Of a DNA stretch of 64,000 nt, positions 53,458 to 64,000 are shown one piece after another. A program made the translations under genes and the position numbers. The notes beneath the pieces were generated by a model, which did not search any database, was not told where the DNA came from, and was given only the letters and a program-made list of their open reading frames with translations. Where the stretch lies: contig JAUXQH010000023.1 of assembly GCA_030685065.1 (NCBI GenBank), positions 1 through 64,000 of the forward strand. The letters run 5' to 3'. Position 1 is the stretch's first letter. Every line of letters starts with the position of its first letter. The stretch is from Pseudomonadota bacterium (GTDB lineage Bacteria; Myxococcota_A; UBA796; SXON01).

Positions 53458-54103
53458 ACGGCGGCAGGAACGCCGTCTCTCCGAACGACTCCACCACGGC
53501 TCCCGCGTCGGCCAGGAGAAAGCGCGAGTGGCTCGCGTACGCCGGAGCCCACCGCAGGGCCTGGTCCGGCGGCATCCCTAGCCAATGGCACGCGAGCGCG
53601 CGGATGACGCCGATGTGGGTGACCAGCACCACGCGCCGTTCCCCGAGGCGCTCCTGCCCGAAGTCCTGGGCGTCCCACCACGCGGTCACGCGGGCGAAGC
53701 ACTCCCCGTAGCTCTCGCCGCCCGGCGGGCGCGCGTTCACGTAGTCATCCCAGTAGGCCGTCGTCCCCGCCGGATCCTCGATCGTGAGGTCCTCCCAGCC
53801 ACGGCCGTCCCACCGCCCCATGTCCTGCTCCCGGAGCGCGGGCGCGAGGATCGGGGCTGGAGTGAGATGGCGGGCGAGGTGGGTGCAGCGCGAGAGATCG
53901 CTCGAGACGATCACGTCGGGAGCGGGATGGGTACAGTGGAGCCACTCGGCGGCCGCGGCGCTCTGCGCCTCGCCTCGGGGCGAGAGCCGCGCATCGGACT
54001 GACCGCGGCACACTCGGCTGCCCGCCACCTCGCCGTGGCGGAACAGGTGCACCCGCACGACGGACGCGGAGGGGATGATCCGCATGGTGTGCTTGTCGAA
54101 CAT
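53456..54103 (-). CDS. Histidine phosphatase (phosphoglycerate-mutase-like)
   Basis: The product has 215 residues. The catalytic HLFRHGE motif, a VSSDLSRCTH segment and VLVTHIGVIRALAC with the second histidine are present, with the REQDMGRWDGRGW loop. This is typical of alpha-ribazole phosphatase/PGAM-like enzymes; substrate not settled. Two in-frame ATGs (54103, 54085) are possible; neither has a good ribosome site. Confidence 0.88.
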   Translation of the reverse strand: MFDKHTMRIIPSASVVRVHLFRHGEVAGSRVCRGQSDARLSPRGEAQSAAAAEWLHCTHPAPDVIVSSDLSRCTHLARHLTPAPILAPALREQDMGRWDGRGWEDLTIEDPAGTTAYWDDYVNARPPGGESYGECFARVTAWWDAQDFGQERLGERRVVLVTHIGVIRALACHWLGMPPDQALRWAPAYASHSRFLLADAGAVVESFGETAFLPP

Positions 54104-54141
54104 CGTCGGCCGGTTATCCCGGCGCCGGGATCATTCGAAGA

Positions 54142-54906
54142 ATGCTGCTGGTCGTCGACATCGGGAACACCAACACCGTGATCGGCCTGTTCGACGGGCC
54201 GCGCTTCGTGCACCAGTGGCGCATCTCGACGCTCCAACGCACGACCGACGAATTCGGAATTCTGCTGCTGCAGCTGATCACCCATCACAAGATCGTCCCG
54301 GCCGACATCACCGGGGTGGCCGTGTGCACGGTGGTGCCGTCGGTGCTCTACGCCATCGAGAAGGGCGTGCGGCGCTACCTCGACCTGACCGCGCGCGTGC
54401 TCGACCACAAGAGCGCGCTCGGGTTCCCCGTCCGCATCGACAACCCGCTCGAGCTCGGGCCCGATCGCGTGGTCAACGCGGTGGCGGCGATGGAGCGGCT
54501 CGCGCCGCCCTTCCTCATCGTCGACTTCGGCACCGCCACCACGTTCGACTGTGTGGACGCGTCGGGCGCCTATGTCGGCGGCGCCATCGCCCCGGGCCTC
54601 CAGATCTCGGCGGACGCGCTCTTCAGCAAGACCGCCCGCCTCCCGCGGGTCGACGTGCAGCGCCCCGAGCGCGCAATCGGAAGGAACACGACGGCGGCCA
54701 TGCAGTCCGGCGTGTTCTGGGGCTACGTGAGCCTGGTCGACGGGCTCGCGCGCCGATGCAAGGAAGAGCTGGGCGGGGAGGTGCATTGCATCGCCACCGG
54801 CGGGCTCTCCAACCTGGTCGGGCGCGCGTGCAAGGAGATCGACGAGGTGGACGAACACCTCACCCTCCACGGTCTACGGTTGTGGTTCGAGCGAGGCGCC
54901 CCATGA
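54142..54906 (+). CDS. coaX: Type III pantothenate kinase
   Basis: The product has 254 residues. The family signatures are LLVVDIGNTNTVIGLFDG at the start, GPDRVVNAVAA, LIVDFGTATTFDCV and GGAIAPGLQIS. It makes phosphopantothenate for coenzyme A. The HEAT-like gene overlaps the stop. Confidence 0.96.
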   Translation: MLLVVDIGNTNTVIGLFDGPRFVHQWRISTLQRTTDEFGILLLQLITHHKIVPADITGVAVCTVVPSVLYAIEKGVRRYLDLTARVLDHKSALGFPVRIDNPLELGPDRVVNAVAAMERLAPPFLIVDFGTATTFDCVDASGAYVGGAIAPGLQISADALFSKTARLPRVDVQRPERAIGRNTTAAMQSGVFWGYVSLVDGLARRCKEELGGEVHCIATGGLSNLVGRACKEIDEVDEHLTLHGLRLWFERGAP

Positions 54907-56138
54907 CCGAGATCCCCTGGGCCAAGCTTGGCATCCCCGAGAGCCTCCGCGCCGCCGTCGAGCCCGCGGCGCCGCGCTCCGTACGCCTCGCCGCGGCAAA
55001 CGCCGCGCTCCCCGCTGCCCCCGAGGCGCTCCTCGGCATGCTCTACGTGCTCGCGTGCGGAGAGGACCCCGAGGTCGGCGGCATCGCGCTCGCGAGCCTG
55101 AAGTCGATGCCCGGCCTGCTCGACGCGCTCTCGCAGCGTACCCACGCGAAGGTGCTTGAGCTCATCGCGACCACGCGGCCCGATCGCGCGTTGGATGAGC
55201 GGATCATGTTCATTCGCGGCGCGAACGACCGCACCGCGACGCTGATCGCCAGCCGGGCGGACGAGGCGCTGTGCGACATCATCGCGGAGAACCACGAGCG
55301 CCTCCTGCTCACGCCGCAGGTGATCGTCGCGCTGCACCAGAACCCGCGGTGCGCAGAGGGCCCGCTCGAGCGCGCCATCGCGTTCATGCGGATGCAGCAG
55401 AGCCTTCCGGAGCTTCCCCCCTCGCGCACGGCCGCGGTGGGGGACGCTGCGCGGCCCCCGGAGGTCGGGCCGTCCGCCCAGAGCGGGCCGAAGCCCGAGG
55501 CGCCCGTCTTCGACCTCGAGGCGGAGATCGAGGCGGCGCTCTCCGGTCGGGCCTCGCCTCACCTCGAACAGAAGACGAGGCTCGACCTCTTCAATCTCGA
55601 CGGGGTCGACGTCGGCAAGATCGGTCTCGAGGGCCTGGAGGGCTTCGTCTTCGACTTCAAGGACGACGACAACTTCAGCTTCGATCTCCTCGACGAAGGC
55701 GGGGAGACAGCCGAAGATCCGAACGTGAGGGCGAGCATCGAGAAGCGGATCGCCGCCATGAGCGTCGGCAAGAAGCTGAAGCTCGCCTACCTCGGCAACA
55801 AGTCGGTGCGAAGCATCCTCATTCGCGACCGCAACAAGCTCGTCTCGGTCGCGGTCGTGAAGAGCGGCCGGCTCACCGACGCGGAGGTGCTTTCCCACGC
55901 GGGCAACCGCAACCTTCCGGACGATGTGCTGCGCGAGATCGCGACGAATCGTGAGTGGACCCGAAAGTACCCGGTGAAGGTCGCCCTCGTGAACAACCCG
56001 AAGTGCCCGCCGAGCGTCGCGGTTTCGTTGGTCACGCACCTCCAGATCAAGGATCTCACGACCTTGTCGCGCAACCGGAACGTGTCGAGCGTCGTGTTCA
56101 CCCTCGCCTCCAAGATGGCGAAGCAGAAGTCGAACTGA
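54903..56138 (+). CDS. HEAT/DUF2336-like helical repeat protein
   Basis: The product has 411 residues. The N-terminal part (about 1-170) is helical with repeat-like LLGMLYVLACGEDPEVGGIA and AEGPLERAIAFMRMQQ. An acidic central stretch (about 190-275) holds VFDFKDDDNFSFDLLDEG. The C-terminal part (about 285-410) is a regular HEAT-like array with LGNKSVRSILIRDRNKLV, VLSHAGNRNLPDDVLREIA and NNPKCPPSVAVSLV. Similar proteins occur in deltaproteobacteria. It overlaps coaX (ATGA). Function unknown; a binding scaffold is likely. Confidence 0.78.
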   Translation: MTEIPWAKLGIPESLRAAVEPAAPRSVRLAAANAALPAAPEALLGMLYVLACGEDPEVGGIALASLKSMPGLLDALSQRTHAKVLELIATTRPDRALDERIMFIRGANDRTATLIASRADEALCDIIAENHERLLLTPQVIVALHQNPRCAEGPLERAIAFMRMQQSLPELPPSRTAAVGDAARPPEVGPSAQSGPKPEAPVFDLEAEIEAALSGRASPHLEQKTRLDLFNLDGVDVGKIGLEGLEGFVFDFKDDDNFSFDLLDEGGETAEDPNVRASIEKRIAAMSVGKKLKLAYLGNKSVRSILIRDRNKLVSVAVVKSGRLTDAEVLSHAGNRNLPDDVLREIATNREWTRKYPVKVALVNNPKCPPSVAVSLVTHLQIKDLTTLSRNRNVSSVVFTLASKMAKQKSN

Positions 56139-56271
56139 ACATCTGTGTCGGGGGGCGGCGCGCTCCCCCTCCGGGACAGGGTGCAGACGGCGTGCTACGC
56201 GGGGAATCTGGGCGGCCATCGAGGCAACGTGCCAGCGCCCTCGCGTCGATCTCCATCATCCCGAGGTTCCC

Positions 56272-57352
<1,081 letters not shown>

Positions 57353-57369
<17 letters not shown>

Positions 57370-59782
57370 CGCACTGAAGCTCGCGCTCGCGCCGGAAACC
57401 GTGCTTCGGCGTGCGCTCGCGTTCGTCGTCACCTGCGTGGCCTGCGCGGCGCTGCTCACCAATTTTTCCTCCAGCGGCAACCTCGACCTGCGCGAGGGGG
57501 ACGTCGCTCCGCACGACGTCATCGCGCCGCACGCGTTCCCGTTCGTCAACGTCGGCGTCACGGCCGAGCGGCAGCGGCTGGCGGAGGCGCAGGTGCCCCC
57601 GGTGTTCGACGCCGACCTCACGCTCTCCAAGCGCATCGAGAACCGGGTCTCCCAGGCCTACGACATGGCTCGGCGGCGTTGGGAAGCCGCGACCTTGTCG
57701 GGGCCCCGCGGCGCGGCGCCGTCCTCCTCCGCCATGGCCGGCATCCTGGCCGACTTCACGTCCGCGCTCGAGCTCCCGATCCACCCCACGGATCTGGACG
57801 CCATCGCCGTCGCGGGCTTTTCCCCCCAGGTCGAGGAGCTCACGATCGAGCTGCTCGGCGTCGCGATGCGGCGCAACATCATCCAGGACCGTACGTCGCT
57901 GCCCGAGCCGCAGCGGCCGATCACCGTGGTGAACCTGTTCGGGGATGTGCGCGAGGAGTCGATCCTCGAGGACTACAGCCTCATCCGTACTCCGGACGAG
58001 GCGCGTCAGGCGGTGACGCTGCACGTGCTCGAGCGGTACGCGGCCGCGCGCGACGCAGCGGTGATCGCCGCCGCCGCCAACATCGCTCGGGCCGCCGTCC
58101 GCACGAACTTCAGCCACAACCCCGAGCTCACGGAGGAGCGAAAGGCGACGGCCCGCGCCGCGGTAGGGGCTGTCGAGGTCGAGGTCCGGAGGGGCACGCG
58201 CGTCGTCGCCACGGGGGACGTGCTCAGCGCCGCGCAGGAGCAGATGTTGACGGCGATGCACCGCGCGAACGCCCAGGCGGGCGGCCTCGGCGGCTTCATG
58301 AGCTGGTTGGCGTTCGTGGCGGCCGTCATCGGCGTCACGCTCGCCTTCGCGCAGTCCACCATCCGCAAGTTCGCCTCTCGTACCCGCGACCGCGAGGCGC
58401 TCGGCTTCGCGCTGCTGCTGGTGCTCGCGTTCGGTCGGCTCCTGTCGTCGACCGCGGCGCTCATCACCCTGCCGACGCTCGTGGATCCCGAGCTGCTCGC
58501 GCTCCTCGTGCCGGTGGCCGGCGGCGCCATGCTCGTCCGCATCCTGGTGAACAGCGAGAGCGCCCTGATCTGGTCCCTCGTGGCGTCGCTGCTCTCCGGC
58601 GTCCTCATGGACGCCTCGCCGCTGTTGATGGCCTGGTACGTCGTGACGGCGCTCGTGGCGACCACCGCCGTCGGCCCTGCGCGCGAGCGGCTCGTCGTCT
58701 TGCGGGCGGGACTCTGGTGTGGGCTCTCGGGGGCCGCATTCGCCCTGATCGTGGGAGCGCTGCGCGCGCAGGACCCGACGGGAGATGATCCGTTCACGCT
58801 CATGTCCGCGGTCACGGCATTCGTCGTGGCCCTCGGTGCGGGCCTGCTCAACGCGGTGCTCGCGCTCGGCATGGTCCCCGCCTTCGAGCTGTTCGGCTTC
58901 GTGACCGACTACAAGCTCCTCGAGCTCGCGAGCCTCAACCACCCGCTGCTGCGCCAGCTCATGCTCCGCGCGCCCGGCACCTACCATCACAGCGTGATCG
59001 TCGGCACTCTCTCCGAGGCCGCCTGCGAGACCATCGGCGCCAACGCGTTGCTCGCCCGCGTCGCCTGCTACTTCCACGACATCGGCAAGGGCCTCAAGCC
59101 GCAGTACTTCATCGAGAACCAGCGCGACACGGGCAACCGGCACGATCGCCTGTCACCCGAGGCTTCGGCGGCCGTCATCATCAACCACGTGCGCGAGGGC
59201 GGCGTGCTGGCGCTCCAGCACCAGCTGCCGCGACCGATCGTCGACAACATCTACATGCACCACGGCACGGGGCTCATCCAGTATTTCTACGCGCGGGCCA
59301 AGGAGAACGCGGGCGCCGACGAGGTCGTGGACGAGCGTATTTTCCGGTATCCGGGGCCGAAGCCGGACTCGCGCGAGGCCGGCATCATCATGCTGGCCGA
59401 CAAGGTCGAGGCCGCCTGTCGCACGATCCGTGAGCCCAACGAAGAGCGCATCCGCGCGATGATCCAGCAGATCATCAACAGCGTCATGACCGACGGCCAG
59501 CTCGAGAACTGCCCGCTGACCCTCCGCGAGCTCTATCAGATCGCCGACACGTTCACGACGGTGCTGCTCGGCATCTACCACCACCGCATCGAGTACCCGG
59601 CCACGCGGGAGATCTCCTCCGGGAAGGGGCGTTTTGTCCCCATTCCGAAACAGGGCACCATCACCCTGGAGATCATGAACCCGCTCAAGTCCTCGCCCCC
59701 GCCCTTCGGCAGCCTCCTGGCCTCTCCGCCCGCGCCGCACGCCGACGACACTCCCCTCCCACGCCGCGTGGACGAGTCCTGA
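57353..59782 (+). CDS. 7TM-HD (PgpH-type) membrane phosphohydrolase
   Basis: The product is 809 residues from a GTG with GGAG five bases upstream, overlapping phoH. One N-terminal helix is followed by a large extracellular 7TMR-HDED domain, about seven helices (about 310-550) and an HD hydrolase (RAPGTYHHSVIVGTLSEAAC, VACYFHDIGKGLKPQYF, IYMHHGTGLIQYFY). PgpH of this build degrades c-di-AMP. It sits between phoH and ybeY, a frequent placement, so a link with RNA processing or c-di-AMP is likely. Confidence 0.93.
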
Positions 59783-60271
59783 ATGCCCGTTTCCGTGAGC
59801 AAGGAAGGGGTCAAGCACCCCCTCCGCCCCGTGTCCGCCGACGCCCGCGCCCTGCTCAAGCATCTCGGGATGCCGAAGGCGGAGCTGTCCATCCTGTTGT
59901 GTGACGATGCCTTCATCCGCGACCTGAACGCCCAGTGGCGTCAAAAGGACGAGCCGACCGACGTGCTGTCGTTCGCGATGGGGGAGGGCGAGGCCGCCGA
60001 GGTCAACCCGGATCTGCTCGGCGACATCGTGATCTCCGTGGAGACAGCCGCGCGCCAGGGCGCCGCGCTCGGGCTCACGCTCGACCAGGAGGTCCGCGTG
60101 CTCCTGGTGCACGGGCTCCTCCACCTCCTCGGCTACGACCACGTCGATCCAGCCGACGCGCCCGAGATGCAGGCCCGGGAGGCCGAGCTGCTCACCGTGC
60201 TCGGGGGCGGCACGGGGCTCGTGGATCGCGCCGCGGCCGCCGGGGTGGTTCAGGGCGACAGCGCGGGATAG
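59783..60271 (+). CDS. ybeY: Endoribonuclease YbeY
   Basis: The product has 162 residues. The zinc motif HGLLHLLGYDH (HxxxHxxxxxH) and the DVLSFAMGEG and LGDIVISVETAARQ segments identify YbeY, which matures 16S rRNA ends and takes part in ribosome quality control. Its ATG follows the 7TM-HD stop with no gap. prfB starts ten bases after its stop. Confidence 0.96.
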   Translation: MPVSVSKEGVKHPLRPVSADARALLKHLGMPKAELSILLCDDAFIRDLNAQWRQKDEPTDVLSFAMGEGEAAEVNPDLLGDIVISVETAARQGAALGLTLDQEVRVLLVHGLLHLLGYDHVDPADAPEMQAREAELLTVLGGGTGLVDRAAAAGVVQGDSAG

Positions 60272-60281
60272 GGCGCCCCCC

Positions 60282-61419
60282 ATGGCCAGCATCGTCGATC
60301 TTCCCGCCCTCGCATCCTCCCTCCGTGAGCGCCTCGTGTCGCTCCGGGGGCATCTTTGACGTAGATGGGAAGCTCGAGCAGATCGCCGATATCGACCGTC
60401 AGGCCTCCATCCCCGAATTCTGGAACGACGCCGTCCGCGCGCGCGAGGTCCTGAAGAAGAAGACCCAGATGGAGAAGGGCGTGCGCCTTTTCCAGGAGTC
60501 GTGGGGCCGCCTCGAAGACGCCGAGACCTACCTGGAGCTCGCGGACGAGGCTGGGGATCCGAGCATCGCACAGGAGGCGAACGTTGCCCTGGAGCGGCTC
60601 GAGGGCGAGCTGCGCGCGATGGAGATCCGTCGCATGTTGGGGGAGGAGAGCGACGAGGCCGGAGCCATCCTCGAGGTCAACGCCGGCGCCGGCGGCACGG
60701 ACGCCGCGGATTGGGCCGACATGCTCAAGCGCATGTACCTGCGCTGGGCCGACCGCATGGGGTTCAAGGTCAAGATCATCGACGAGCAGCTGCACGAAGA
60801 GGCGGGGATCCGCTCGTGCACGCTCGAGATCGAGGGCGATTACGCCTACGGCTACCTCAAGGGCGAGATCGGCGTACACCGCCTCGTCCGGATCAGCCCG
60901 TTCGACTCGAATGCGCGTCGGCACACCGCCTTCGCCTCGGTGGCCGCGTATCCGGACATCGAGGAGGACATCGAGGTGGTGATCCTGGAGAAGGACCTCC
61001 GGATCGACACCTTCCGCTCGGGCGGCCCGGGCGGGCAGAGCGTCAACACGACCGACTCCGCGGTGCGCATCGTGCACAACCCGACCGGGATCGTGGTCCA
61101 GTGCCAGAACGAGAAGTCGCAGCTCAAGAATCGCTCGACGGCGATGAAGATGCTTCGCGTCAAGCTCTACCAGCTGGAGCTCGAGCGGCGGCAGTCCGAG
61201 CGGGACCTGGTGAACGCGACGAAGAAGAAGATCGAGTGGGGAAGCCAGATCCGCAGCTACGTCCTCCAGCCGTACCGCCTCGTGAAGGACGTGCGTACCG
61301 GCATGGAGACGGGGGACACCGACTCGTTCCTCGACGGCCGCCTGCTCCCCTTCATGGAGCAGTACCTGGTCGCCCGCGCGAACGGCACGCTCGGAGAGGG
61401 CGGGTCAGCGGACGAGTAG
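60282..61419 (+). CDS. prfB: Peptide chain release factor 2, +1 programmed frameshift
   Basis: Codons 1-25 run from ATG at 60282 to CTT at 60354, ending at an in-frame TGA (60357-60359). Skipping T60357 continues in the +1 frame as [15 protein letters not shown] and so on, giving 378 residues. The factor has the RF2 tripeptide SPF ([16 protein letters not shown]) and the catalytic [15 protein letters not shown] loop. RF2 releases proteins at UGA and UAA. Frameshifting at its own UGA adjusts its level. It is complete and typical. Confidence 0.97.
60345..60360 (+). promoter_or_regulatory. prfB programmed frameshift site
   Basis: CGGGGG (60345-60350) acts as the Shine-Dalgarno-like stimulator, spaced as in E. 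coli before the slip codon CTT (60354-60356) and TGAC. The 16-base site matches the E. coli one at all but two bases. Confidence 0.93.
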
Positions 61420-61505
61420 GAGCGCTTCTCCCGAACGCTCCTGGGGCGCGGCTGCACGCGCGGCACGGCTCTTGCTCGGGCTATGGTTCGAGCCCCGGAG
61501 CCTCC

Positions 61506-62075
61506 ATGTCGCGCCTTTTTTGTCTCGCCCCGTTCCTATGGATTCCCGGCTGCGGCCTCCTGCACTCGGGGGGCGTGGGCAGCACCGGCAGTGGCGCAGG
61601 GACTTGCGACGGCGAGAGCATGCTCTACACCTCCGCGGTCGACGTGGGCGAGCTCGTTCCCCGGGGCTGCCACTACCTGATCACCGCCGCCGACGCGGAG
61701 GAGACAGTGCGGTTGATCGTCGACTCCGTGGCGTTCGCCGACGTGGCGAGCGAAGGGTCGGCGTCGGCGGTCTACACCCTCCCTGACGCGGGCGTGCGGC
61801 TCGAGGTCGAGGTCGGCTGTCAGCTGAACGGCGAGTACTGCACGGATGACGTGAGCGCCACGCCGGGCGTCTTCGGTGTCTACGAGGCGACGGCCGGCAC
61901 CCTGACGGTGAGCGCGACGCGGGACGAGGAGAGCTACACGGAGGAGGGGGGCTACGACGCGTACGCGACGGTGACGCTCGAGGGGGTGACGCTCGAAGAC
62001 GACGACGGCAACGTCGTCACCATCGACGCCCTGACGTGGGAGGAGGTCCGCCTCTACACCCCGATGCTCGGATGA
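61506..62075 (+). CDS. Lipoprotein, paralogue of the next gene
   Basis: The product has 189 residues. GGAG lies five bases before the ATG. Signal MSRLFCLAPFLWIPGC with the lipidation cysteine at 16. A GCHYLITAADAEETVRLIVD stretch and ASAVYTLPDAGVRLEVEVGC match the following protein closely. Two conserved cysteines may form a disulfide. Beta-rich, small; function unknown. It overlaps the next gene by ATGA. Confidence 0.75.
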   Translation: MSRLFCLAPFLWIPGCGLLHSGGVGSTGSGAGTCDGESMLYTSAVDVGELVPRGCHYLITAADAEETVRLIVDSVAFADVASEGSASAVYTLPDAGVRLEVEVGCQLNGEYCTDDVSATPGVFGVYEATAGTLTVSATRDEESYTEEGGYDAYATVTLEGVTLEDDDGNVVTIDALTWEEVRLYTPMLG

Positions 62076-62596
62076 ACGCCGTGACGCTTGCGATGCTGCT
62101 GCTCGTCGGTTGCTCGAGCCCGTCGCAGATCTTCAAGGAGGACATCGGCGACAGCGGGATGTCCTGTGGCTCGGGTTCAGAGGAGCCCCTGTCCAGCGGG
62201 TTCGCGGGGGGCCTCGATCCCGAAGGCTGCCGCTACACGGTCGCCGCCACCGACGCGAAGGGCACGGTTCAGCTCCTCCTCGACGTGCCGGCGTTCGCTG
62301 ACGCCGCTGCCGGGAACCCCGTGTCCGTCGTGTACACGCTCCCTGACGACGTTGTCCGCCTCGAGGTCGACGTTGGGTGCGGCCTCTCCGCGGGCTGGTG
62401 CGGCGACGACGAGGCGAGTGGATTCGTGGCGCGGACGTACACCCCGACGTCCGGCTCCGTCTCGGTCGAGTCCACCCCCGATGGCGACGAGGCCGACGCT
62501 GTCGTCGTGTTCACCGACGTGAACCTCGTCGACGAGTATGGGGAGACGGCGATCGTCGACACCACCTGGGGCGTCCGGCTGTACGCGGCCGAGTAG
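62072..62596 (+). CDS. Lipoprotein, tandem paralogue
   Basis: The product has 174 residues. Signal MNAVTLAMLLLVGCSSP with the lipidation cysteine at 14. GCRYTVAATDAKGTVQLLLD and SVVYTLPDDVVRLEVDVGC show it is a duplicate of the gene before it. The ATG overlaps that stop. Function unknown. Confidence 0.75.
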   Translation: MNAVTLAMLLLVGCSSPSQIFKEDIGDSGMSCGSGSEEPLSSGFAGGLDPEGCRYTVAATDAKGTVQLLLDVPAFADAAAGNPVSVVYTLPDDVVRLEVDVGCGLSAGWCGDDEASGFVARTYTPTSGSVSVESTPDGDEADAVVVFTDVNLVDEYGETAIVDTTWGVRLYAAE

Positions 62597-62655
62597 GCGC
62601 CTTGCACCGGCGCCTGGTTCCATCGGACGGGGCGCCGCGTTAGACCGCGCCCGCC

Positions 62656-64000
62656 ATGTACACCTTCGATCCCGAACGCCTCGAAAAGGTCCACGCGCTG
62701 GAAGCCGACGGCGTCCGCACGTACCCCTCCGCCTCGCCCGTTTCCCACACGTCGCTCGCCGTGCGCACCGCGGCCGAGGGCCAGCCGGACGACGCCCTGG
62801 TGGGCCTCGGTCGCTTCGTGCTCGCCGGGCGGCTCCTCTTCAAGAACGAGATGGGCAAGGCCGGGTTCGGCCGCCTGCTCGATCGTGACGGGCGCGTGCA
62901 GGTGTACGTGAAGAAGGACGAGGTGGGCGAGCCCGCGTTCGCCCTCTGGAAGAAGCTCGATCTCGGGGACATCGTGCACGTCGAAGGCACGCTGATGCGC
63001 ACGCGCACGGGCGAGCTCACCGTCAAGGCCGAGTCGATCCGGCTCCTGACCAAGTGCATCGCGTCGTTGCCCGACAAGTTTCACGGCATCGCCGATCCCG
63101 AGCTGCGCCAGCGCCAGCGCTACCTCGACCTCTTCATGAACGACGAGACCCGCGAGACCTTCCAGCGTCGCTCGCGTATCGTTAGGTACATCCGGAACTT
63201 CTTCGAGGCGCGCGACTATCTCGAGGTCGAGACCCCGATGATGCACCCCATCCCCGGGGGGGCCACCGCGCGGCCGTTCGTCACGCATCACAACGCGCTC
63301 GACACCGAGCTTTTCCTGCGCATCGCGCCGGAGCTGTACCTCAAGCGCCTCGTGGTGGGCGGGTTCGAGCGCGTGTTCGAGATCAACCGGAACTTCCGGA
63401 ACGAGGGCATCGACTCGACGCACAACCCCGAGTTCACGATGCTCGAGTGGTACCAGGCGCACGCCACCTGGCGGGACCTGGTCGACATGACCGAGGAGAT
63501 GTTGGCCGGCTGCGCCCAGGCGGTGTGTGGCACGACCGAGATCACCTACCAGGGCCAGGCGATCTCGCTGGCCGCGCCCTTCCGGCGGGTTGGCTACGAC
63601 GACCTCGTGGCCGAGGCCACCGGGCTCTCCATGGCGGAGATCCGCGACCCTTCCACCCTCCGCGCGTGGTGGATCGAGCGCCACGGGGACGACGGCAAGG
63701 TCCCGAGGACCATCGGGCGCCTCTGGGAGGCCGTGTTCGACGAGCACGTCGAGAAGGGGCTGATCCAGCCCACGTTCGTGACCCGGTTCCCCATCGAGAT
63801 CTCGCCGCTCGCCCGCCGAAACGATCAAGAGCCCGACATCGCCGATCGGTTCGAGCTGTTCATCGCCGGGCGGGAGATCTCCAACGGCTTCACCGAGCTG
63901 AACGACCCGGTGGATCAAGCCGGCCGCTTCGAGGCGCAAGTGAAGAGCCGCACGGCCGGTGACCAGGAGGCCATGCATTTTGACGAGGACTACGTCCGCG
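62656..64000 (+). CDS. lysS: Lysyl-tRNA synthetase, class II (5' part)
   Basis: The visible part codes 448 residues and runs off the window. An OB-fold anticodon domain (about 50-120) is followed by the class II core: EVETPMMHPIPGGATARPF, IAPELYLKRLVVGGFERVFE, and motif 2 FRNEGIDSTHNPEFTMLEWY. ARRNDQEPDIADRFELFIAG and EISNGFTELNDPVDQ further identify LysRS. Motif 3 must lie beyond 64000. The enzyme joins lysine to its tRNA. Confidence 0.96.
   Translation, partial: MYTFDPERLEKVHALEADGVRTYPSASPVSHTSLAVRTAAEGQPDDALVGLGRFVLAGRLLFKNEMGKAGFGRLLDRDGRVQVYVKKDEVGEPAFALWKKLDLGDIVHVEGTLMRTRTGELTVKAESIRLLTKCIASLPDKFHGIADPELRQRQRYLDLFMNDETRETFQRRSRIVRYIRNFFEARDYLEVETPMMHPIPGGATARPFVTHHNALDTELFLRIAPELYLKRLVVGGFERVFEINRNFRNEGIDSTHNPEFTMLEWYQAHATWRDLVDMTEEMLAGCAQAVCGTTEITYQGQAISLAAPFRRVGYDDLVAEATGLSMAEIRDPSTLRAWWIERHGDDGKVPRTIGRLWEAVFDEHVEKGLIQPTFVTRFPIEISPLARRNDQEPDIADRFELFIAGREISNGFTELNDPVDQAGRFEAQVKSRTAGDQEAMHFDEDYVR

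Noticed and set aside
53456..54103. Naming the histidine phosphatase cobC
   Set aside because: Motifs fit the superfamily, but no cobalamin genes are nearby and substrate residues cannot be told apart by eye.

Overview
This window is very GC-rich (roughly 70%) and densely coded on both strands. Its content points to a myxobacterium-like member of the former Deltaproteobacteria (Myxococcota or a near relative). It has a eukaryotic-type Ser/Thr kinase with a secreted C-terminus, many short-signal lipoproteins, TPR and PEGA-like proteins, several Hsp70 paralogues, and housekeeping operons in gamma/delta order (queA-tgt-yajC-secD-secF; phoH-7TM HD-ybeY-prfB). The placement is inference from gene content; no rRNA is present. 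The window is chromosomal and shows no phage, IS element, CRISPR array or rRNA.

Layout. 1-14.7 kb is an envelope region: a 2,019-residue alpha-2-macroglobulin-like secreted protein, divergent tandem paralogues (one with LysM) that end in membrane helices, a PEGA/beta-rich secreted protein, a Ser/Thr kinase and a lipoprotein. 14.9-31.6 kb is accessory and mixed: a Rieske protein, rpmB, three AstE/aspartoacylase-like proteins (one without zinc ligands), a catalytically degenerate biotin-carboxylase-like protein, a DUF2520 protein, a TPR protein, an IF2_N/DUF2325 fusion, a methyltransferase, lipoproteins, a CPBP protease, a Bcp peroxiredoxin, a tandem Sm/Hfq-like protein and an RdgC-like pair. 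31.6-34.3 kb holds two tRNAs with readable promoters (Arg-CCG, Ala-CGC), a metallo-beta-lactamase-fold protein and an alpha/beta hydrolase. 34.3-41.4 kb is one five-gene chaperone operon: an Hsp70 fused to a vWA domain, GrpE-like, a lidless Hsp70, a membrane-anchored J-like protein without HPD, and a TPR-HExxH protein. 41.5-51.1 kb carries maf, a degenerate uracil-DNA-glycosylase-fold protein, an S1-repeat protein, csrA, queA (frameshifted 5' end), tgt, yajC, secD, secF and an HU/IHF gene. 51.2-64 kb carries a PIN-PhoH ATPase, birA, a histidine phosphatase, coaX, a HEAT-like protein, phoH/ybeZ, a 7TM-HD hydrolase, ybeY, prfB (with the classic +1 programmed frameshift), two paralogous lipoproteins and the start of lysS.

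Gene interplay. Many neighbours overlap by ATGA/GTGA or have TAG directly followed by ATG, which indicates translational coupling. Several converging genes share or abut their stop codons. Readable promoters share a TTGACC/G (or TTTACC) -35, a 17-base spacer and an A/T-rich or TAnnnn -10. The best candidates for undescribed biology are the Hsp70-vWA chaperone module, the cluster of pseudoenzyme-like BC and AstE proteins, and the tandem Sm/Hfq-like protein. Two housekeeping genes (queA, phoH) lack a usable start codon where homology says they should begin, which suggests indel errors or real lesions.
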